Below are positions 59,789 to 64,000 of a DNA stretch of 64,000 nt, one piece after another. The stretch's first letter is position 1. Every line of letters begins with the position of its first letter. Below the pieces are notes generated by a model that saw only the letters and a list, made by a program, of their open reading frames with translations, made no database searches and was not told the DNA's origin. The translations under genes and the position numbers were made by a program. Source of the stretch: Streptomyces sp. LaPpAH-108 (lineage in GTDB: Bacteria; Actinomycetota; Actinomycetes; Streptomycetales; Streptomycetaceae); NCBI RefSeq assembly GCF_000373625.1, contig NZ_KB891993.1, positions 1-64,000 on the forward strand, in the 5' to 3' direction.

Positions 59789-60130
59789 ATGAACACAGCA
59801 GCAGCCCCGCCCGGTACAGCGCATCCGTACCTCCCCGTCCATCCCGTGCCGGACACCGCCGGACCGCAGGCCCAGCGCATCCGCCTCTACAGCGCGCTCG
59901 ACACCCTGCGCGCGCCGCTCGGTGCCACCGACATCCAGGCGGTCTTCGACATCGCCGAACTCGACGCCGCCACCGTGCAGACGGTGATCGGCTGGATCAC
60001 CGGCCCGCGCACCGCCGGGCTGGCGACTGCTCCCCTTACTCCGCCTCTTCCGGCGCTTCCGCCGCAGCCGTTCCCGCCGTCAGCAGGGATTCCACCAGGA
60101 CCGCCACATGGCGGCGGTCCGCCGCGCTGA
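59789..60130 (+). CDS. Hypothetical protein, Pro-rich tail overlapping an opposite gene
   Basis: A 113-residue frame starting 9 bases after the OrfB-like stop. Residues 28-75 (RLYSALDTLRAPLGATDIQA; ELDAATVQTVIGWIT) have normal protein character and recall helical streptomycete proteins of unknown role. From about residue 80 it is a Pro/Gly-rich tail that overlaps the convergent XRE gene by 95 bp, which suggests that the original C-terminus was lost. No ribosome-binding site is obvious. Low confidence. Confidence 0.4.
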   Translation: MNTAAAPPGTAHPYLPVHPVPDTAGPQAQRIRLYSALDTLRAPLGATDIQAVFDIAELDAATVQTVIGWITGPRTAGLATAPLTPPLPALPPQPFPPSAGIPPGPPHGGGPPR

Positions 60131-60461
60131 GCCGGCACACGCTCGCGATGAGGATCTCGACCTCGGGGTCGGCCTGTTCGGGCACCGACTCGTAGTAGAG
60201 GCTGACCCCCGCCGCCTCGGCCGCCGCGCGCCGCAGCGGCTCCACCGGGACGCCGAGGCCGCGGGCCAGACCCTCCAGCGTCGCGTCCTGCGGCATGCGC
60301 GCGAGGCGGGTCGCCGTCGCCAGGTGATGCACCGTGGAGCGTGAGATGCCGCCGCGCCGGGCCACATCGCCATAAGACCAGCCAAACCGATCCAACCTAC
60401 TCCTGATCAGCTCCCGCAGCGAACTCGACACCACCGGCACATCCCATCGGAGACACAACAT
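60036..60461 (-). CDS. XRE-family helix-turn-helix regulator
   Basis: A 141-residue protein. RLDRFGWSYGDVARRGGISR and STVHHLATATRLARMP form a Cro/C1-type HTH in the first 65 residues, with ATLEGLARGLGVPVEPLRRA the usual fifth helix. The C-terminal half is acidic and helical and may mediate dimerisation. An internal GTG at about 60437 is an alternative start. It could regulate the NACHT gene upstream, which has its own HTH of a similar kind, but nothing links them directly. Confidence 0.8.
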   Translation of the reverse strand: MLCLRWDVPVVSSSLRELIRSRLDRFGWSYGDVARRGGISRSTVHHLATATRLARMPQDATLEGLARGLGVPVEPLRRAAAEAAGVSLYYESVPEQADPEVEILIASVCRLSAADRRHVAVLVESLLTAGTAAAEAPEEAE

Positions 60462-60545
60462 CCATCTGCCTAAGACCCAACGACCCGCCCCCCGAAGTCG
60501 TTCTGCCCCGCACCCCGGTCGAGTGGCGCGGGGTTGACACTCCCG

Positions 60546-61967
60546 TCACCGCCAGGCCGCCTGAATCCGGTCGAACTCCGCCCGCAGCCTTCGGCTCCGC
60601 ACGACGGGGCACATCCAGTCCACGTCCGTCGGCCGCAGCTGCCACAGACCATCCTGGTCCAGGGTCAGCAGCAGGCGCTCGGCGTGCACGGCCAGCCAGT
60701 CGTCGGCCCCGAGGTCACGGGCGAGGCGGAGCACACCGATCACGAGCGTGGGCGTGCGGCGGTCCTCCGGGATGTGGTCGTGAAGGGTGAGAGCGGTGGC
60801 GAGGATCGTCTCGGCGTCATCGCGGGCCGCTCCTCGCCACAGGTGCGTGGTCACCGCCTCCTTGAGCAGGCTCTCCAACCTCAGTTCGGCCGTACCACCG
60901 TTGTCCAGCGCGGGCGCCTCGCGGCGGAACCTGCGGGCGATCGGGGCGAGTTCGGCAGGGGAGACGTCCCGACGCCCGGCCAGCCGCGCCAGACAGTCGG
61001 CCAGCACCAGCCAGGTCCGGGCGGCGACCCCACCGGAACCGGTGTGCTGGGGCGAAGTCAGGTCGTCCAGCAGGGGGATGGCGATTCCGGGCGGTAAGTC
61101 ATCGGCCACGTCCCGGAGATGACGCGCGACGAGGTCGACGGCGAGGGCACCGTTGTCTCCGGCGAGCGCCCGTAAGCCCTCGAGAATGCCCGGGTGCAGC
61201 CCGTGCGGTGACCGTGGGTCCGGGCGGCAGAGGAGGGCGATCAGGTCGTGAGCCGCGGATACGCCCTTGTCGCCGTCGAAACGGTACGTGATGAAGGCGT
61301 CCGGCACACGGTCGAGCAGGGGTGCCACAGCCTGGAGCAGACACTGGAGGTCGGCGTCCCAGATGAAGGCCGCGAGGGTGTGCAGACGGGTGGAGAGTGG
61401 CTGCTGCTCGACGGCGTGCGCGGCGGCCGCAAGTTCTCCGAGGCCGCTCAGGTCGAGCGCCCAGGCCGGGTCGAGCGCGGCGGGGTCCGTGCCGGGCATG
61501 ACGACGAGGTCGCGGGTGTCGCGGTCGACGGGCTGGACCCGGAGCGAGGTGATGAAGGCGCCCCAGGATGCCTCCCCGAACTGTGAGCGCCAGAGGTGGG
61601 TCTGGCGGCGCCAGCGGTCGAGGGTGGCGTCGCCACCGATGACCCGGGAGACCGGCAGGGGGCTTTCGACCTGGGCGGCCAGGAGCAGGAGGTTCGCGGT
61701 ATAGATCGCGTCCTGCCGGATGCGGTGGGCTGGGGCCGGGAGGTAAGGAACGAGGGTACGGCGCGAGTCGTCCGCGAGGGTCCGCCGAAACAGGACGCCC
61801 AGTAACGCGACCAGGTCGGACCGGTGTTGGGGCGGCAACGGAGAAAGCAGTTCTCCCACATTCGCCAAGACCTCGACTCGGTCACTGGGAACGTGCCGCA
61901 AGGGCACCCGGAACCAGTAGGCCCCAGGGCATTCGCTCGGCCGCTGGCGGGGTGCCGCTGCGCCCAC
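60546..61967 (-). pseudogene. C-terminal part of a NACHT-type protein, detached
   Basis: A 473-residue frame of helical-repeat character (WFRVPLRHVPSDRVEVLAN; IRQDAIYTANLLLLAAQ; PDAFITYRFDGDKGVSAAHD) ending FDRIQAAWR. This is the C-terminal sensor-like part found behind NACHT ATPases of the kind encoded at 62191-63993. The apparent GTG start at 61967 falls inside a non-coding repeat and its first 15 or so residues are not protein-like. A segment of several hundred residues that should join it to the ATPase is missing. Probably half of a disrupted gene. Confidence 0.65.
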
Positions 61968-62080
61968 CCGTGCCGCCCCAGCGGCACGACTGCCCGCAGC
62001 TGACCAGGCTTCTCAGCCGACCTGAGCTGCAACCCCCTAGGGGCGCGGGGAACTGCGCGATCAGCCACGACGCACCCGCA
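61950..62080. repeat. Streptomyces intergenic repeat between NACHT halves
   Basis: The stretch around 62037-62060 (AGGGGCGCGGGGAACTGCGC) followed by GATCAGCCACGACG matches an element I recall as very common between genes in Streptomyces genomes. Its left part contains a perfect hairpin CGTGCCGC-CCCA-GCGGCACG (61969-61988) and GACTGCCCGCAGCTG. Only one copy is seen in this window. Confidence 0.6.
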
Positions 62081-62190
62081 CTTGGACCACGACGTGGGTT
62101 GCGGACAACGAACTCCGTCAGTCGATGTCGGTTACCTCGTAGCACGACCGCGCGCCAACACGCTGTAGGTGATCGGCGTCATCAACGGCA

Positions 62191-63993
62191 CTAGCTGGCT
62201 GCGAGTTCGCGATGCGGTCGAAGCGCCTCGGCCGTCAAAAAGCGTAAACCGGTGTCGAGGAAGTACGGCGATTCGTGGTGTTCCACGTCCACAGCCAGTG
62301 TGCGACACCGGACATCGTCGAACGGTTCAAGGCGGACCACCCTACCGGCAGCGGGCGTTCGGGCCTGGTCCGCCACGACCGTGCGGCTGGTGACGATCAC
62401 GATCGTGGGGCGACCCTGTTCGCTCTCGTTGCGCTGGAATCGCTCCACGCTGTGCAGGTAGTCGTAGTGGCGCTGGGGCTCGGACTGGTCGGCGGCGGCC
62501 TGGAGCAGTTCGTCGAAGCCGTCCAGCAGGACGACGCGGACGACGCCGGAGCCCGCCGTGACCTCCGTCCAGGGGGTGTGGCGGCCGGTCGAGCGCCACA
62601 GGGCTTCCTCGATCTGGCCGCGGACGTCCAAGTCGGCGGGCAGGTGGCGGAGTTCGACGCGTTGGCAGCAGAACTCCGAGGCCGGGAGGCGGGCGGCGAT
62701 CAGCTGGGTCAGGAGGGACTTGCCGCTGCCGGGGTGACCGAGGACCACCAAGGGGCCATGAGTCGCGGCGTCGGTCAGCAGGTACGCCGCCAGGAACTCC
62801 GCGAAGTCGTCCCGCAGCGGCATGCGGAGCCACCAGTCGTCGCGGGACAGTCCAGGGGAGCCGGTGTACGAGGCGACACGGAAGGCAGGGTCGACATAAC
62901 CGGCCCCGAGGGTGGGGATGCGCGGTCCCGAGGCTTCGCCTGCCGCGAGGGGCGCGCGTAACAGATGACGGTGGCGGTCGGGCGCCTTGGCGCCATCGGC
63001 GAACTGTTCCAGCAGGTCGGCCAAGGCGCTGAGCGCGGTGGGGAGCTTCTGATCAGCGGAGGTCGGCTGCTCCACCGCCTCGGGCGGGTCCTCCGTGTGG
63101 GAGGTGAGGCGCAGTTCGGGGCAGTCCCAGAGGACGTGGTCGAGCAGGGTTTCGTAGCGGCGCCAGGCGGTCCGGGCCAGGTCTCCGGGGTCGGTTTCAC
63201 GGGCTCCGGCTCCGTGGACGAGGTCGGCCGCGTACGAGTACGCCGTCTCGATCTCGTGACGGCGACCCGCCGGGGTTCCGACCCTCGTGGAGCCGAGGGT
63301 GACGTGCTCCAGCTCGGTCACGATGTCGACGGTGGGCGCCCCATCGCGCATCGGCCCCAGCTCGGGGTCGTACACGATGCCGTACTGCGAGACGGCCTGG
63401 CAGAACGCCGCCACGAGGACGGCCAGGTCGGCCGCGCACAGCAGGGCCGTGCGGGCGGTGCCGTGACTCGACCGGACCCGTTCCGCGAATCCTTCCAGGA
63501 CCGGGCGCAGGTCGGCCCCCGTGCCGCCGGTCAGCCGCAGCGGTTCCAGGACCTCTTCGGCCAGCCCGTGGAAAGCCTGGCGTCCGCCGACCAGGATCTC
63601 GATCGCCCCGGCGAAGTCGACGGCGACCTCGGCGGGCGGTGGCGGCGCGACGGCAGGTTGCTTCCTGGCGCGGGGAGGTTGTCTCCCGGCGCGGGGCCTC
63701 GCGCCGGGCCGCCCCGGAACGGCCCTCACCGCCGCGTTCGCCTCGACCTCCTCCAGCCGCAGCCGCCACCATCCCCGGTCGAAGGTCAGTCCGGCGGGCG
63801 GCCTGGGACCGCTTCGGGTGCGGCAGTAGTCGACCACGCCGAGCACGTCGTCCCAGGAGGGTGGCGTGGCGCGACGTGCGTTGAGGAGGGCCGAGACCGT
63901 CGGTTCGCTGCGGTGCAGTGCCCGGGCCAGGTCGCTCTGTGGGATTCCGCAGCCGCGGACCAGCCGTCGGAGCAGTCCGCAGAAGTCCGCCAC
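62191..63993 (-). CDS. HTH-NACHT ATPase, apparently truncated
   Basis: A 600-residue protein from the GTG at 63993. Residues 15-45 form a Cro-type HTH (IPQSDLARALHRSEPTVSAL). After a Pro/Arg linker and a helical region, the NACHT ATPase appears: Walker A GHPGSGKS (419-426) and Walker B VVLLDGFDELL (487-497) with the small-residue/Asp-Glu pattern special to NACHT. The frame stops shortly after RFLTAEALRPHREL, where relatives continue with winged-helix and sensor regions. The missing C-terminus resembles the separate frame at 60546-61967. NACHT proteins of bacteria include antiphage defence sensors; here function is doubtful unless the two parts cooperate. Confidence 0.8.
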   Translation of the reverse strand: MADFCGLLRRLVRGCGIPQSDLARALHRSEPTVSALLNARRATPPSWDDVLGVVDYCRTRSGPRPPAGLTFDRGWWRLRLEEVEANAAVRAVPGRPGARPRAGRQPPRARKQPAVAPPPPAEVAVDFAGAIEILVGGRQAFHGLAEEVLEPLRLTGGTGADLRPVLEGFAERVRSSHGTARTALLCAADLAVLVAAFCQAVSQYGIVYDPELGPMRDGAPTVDIVTELEHVTLGSTRVGTPAGRRHEIETAYSYAADLVHGAGARETDPGDLARTAWRRYETLLDHVLWDCPELRLTSHTEDPPEAVEQPTSADQKLPTALSALADLLEQFADGAKAPDRHRHLLRAPLAAGEASGPRIPTLGAGYVDPAFRVASYTGSPGLSRDDWWLRMPLRDDFAEFLAAYLLTDAATHGPLVVLGHPGSGKSLLTQLIAARLPASEFCCQRVELRHLPADLDVRGQIEEALWRSTGRHTPWTEVTAGSGVVRVVLLDGFDELLQAAADQSEPQRHYDYLHSVERFQRNESEQGRPTIVIVTSRTVVADQARTPAAGRVVRLEPFDDVRCRTLAVDVEHHESPYFLDTGLRFLTAEALRPHRELAAS

Positions 63994-64000
63994 CGCGCCG

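Noticed and set aside
61967..62145. A small gene in the gap between the NACHT halves
   Set aside because: The sequence is a known type of intergenic repeat with hairpins; open frames there are by chance.

Overview
This window is high-GC actinobacterial DNA and almost certainly from a Streptomyces chromosome. The signs are strong third-position GC bias, frequent GTG/TTG starts, ATGA/GTGA gene overlaps, a two-domain small laccase of the S. coelicolor SLAC type, mycothiol-dependent DinB-fold proteins, SCO3242-family and EboE/EboA-family proteins, and a copy of a repeat that I recall as widespread in Streptomyces intergenic DNA. I see no tRNA, rRNA, CRISPR array or intact insertion sequence.

Layout. 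0-3.5 kb: the start of a secreted lytic transglycosylase gene (TTG start), an isochorismatase-fold protein, an SDR dehydrogenase, then a scar where the C-terminal part of a PfkB sugar kinase gene abuts the C-terminal part of a GH2 glycosidase gene. 3.5-10.1 kb: a compact oxidative cluster (P450, FAD monooxygenase, metal-dependent decarboxylase/hydrolase, tiny membrane protein, DHA2-type exporter) next to a MerR regulator that has lost its DNA-binding domain. 10.1-15.5 kb: assorted genes including a solitary DUF262/DUF1524/RAMA restriction-like nuclease.

15.6-36.1 kb is one leftward run of sugar and metabolite genes: ROK regulator, CUT2-type ABC importer, Gfo/Idh/MocA oxidoreductase, TIM-barrel isomerases, a secreted quinoprotein-type sugar dehydrogenase, a ThuA-DUF1080 protein, inositol-3-phosphate synthase and an ebo-type metabolite-traffic cluster (EboC-like prenyltransferase, EboA, TatD hydrolase, EboE, phosphodiesterase). 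It ends in a strong terminator. At 36.2-42.1 kb a small laccase and a second secreted pair carry the same ThuA, sugar-dehydrogenase and DUF1080 modules fused in a different order, plus a cupredoxin. Together these suggest import and extracytoplasmic oxidation of a sugar or cyclitol, with copper proteins as possible electron acceptors and 3-keto-sugar processing by ThuA/DUF1080/Gfo-Idh enzymes. That pathway is inference.

42-49 kb is a mixed region: a MerR/beta-clamp/TPR fusion with a MerR-type, apparently leaderless promoter, a decayed integrase with an accessory ORF remnant, and a DUF402 gene whose N-terminus is an in-frame 9-bp repeat. 49.5-54.2 kb: an acyl-CoA ligase and a GntR-controlled racemase/NCS1 permease operon with a perfect 16-bp operator.

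55.8-59.0 kb is the best candidate for an undescribed system: a 70-residue peptide gene, an attenuator-like hairpin, a membrane M50 protease with a PqqD-like N-terminal domain, and a translationally coupled secreted four-cysteine protein, closed by a strong terminator. It resembles a RiPP-type or peptide-signal processing module without the usual tailoring enzymes. 59.2-64 kb holds an IS3-like remnant with a -1 slippery site, an XRE regulator, and a HTH-NACHT ATPase split in two around an intergenic repeat.
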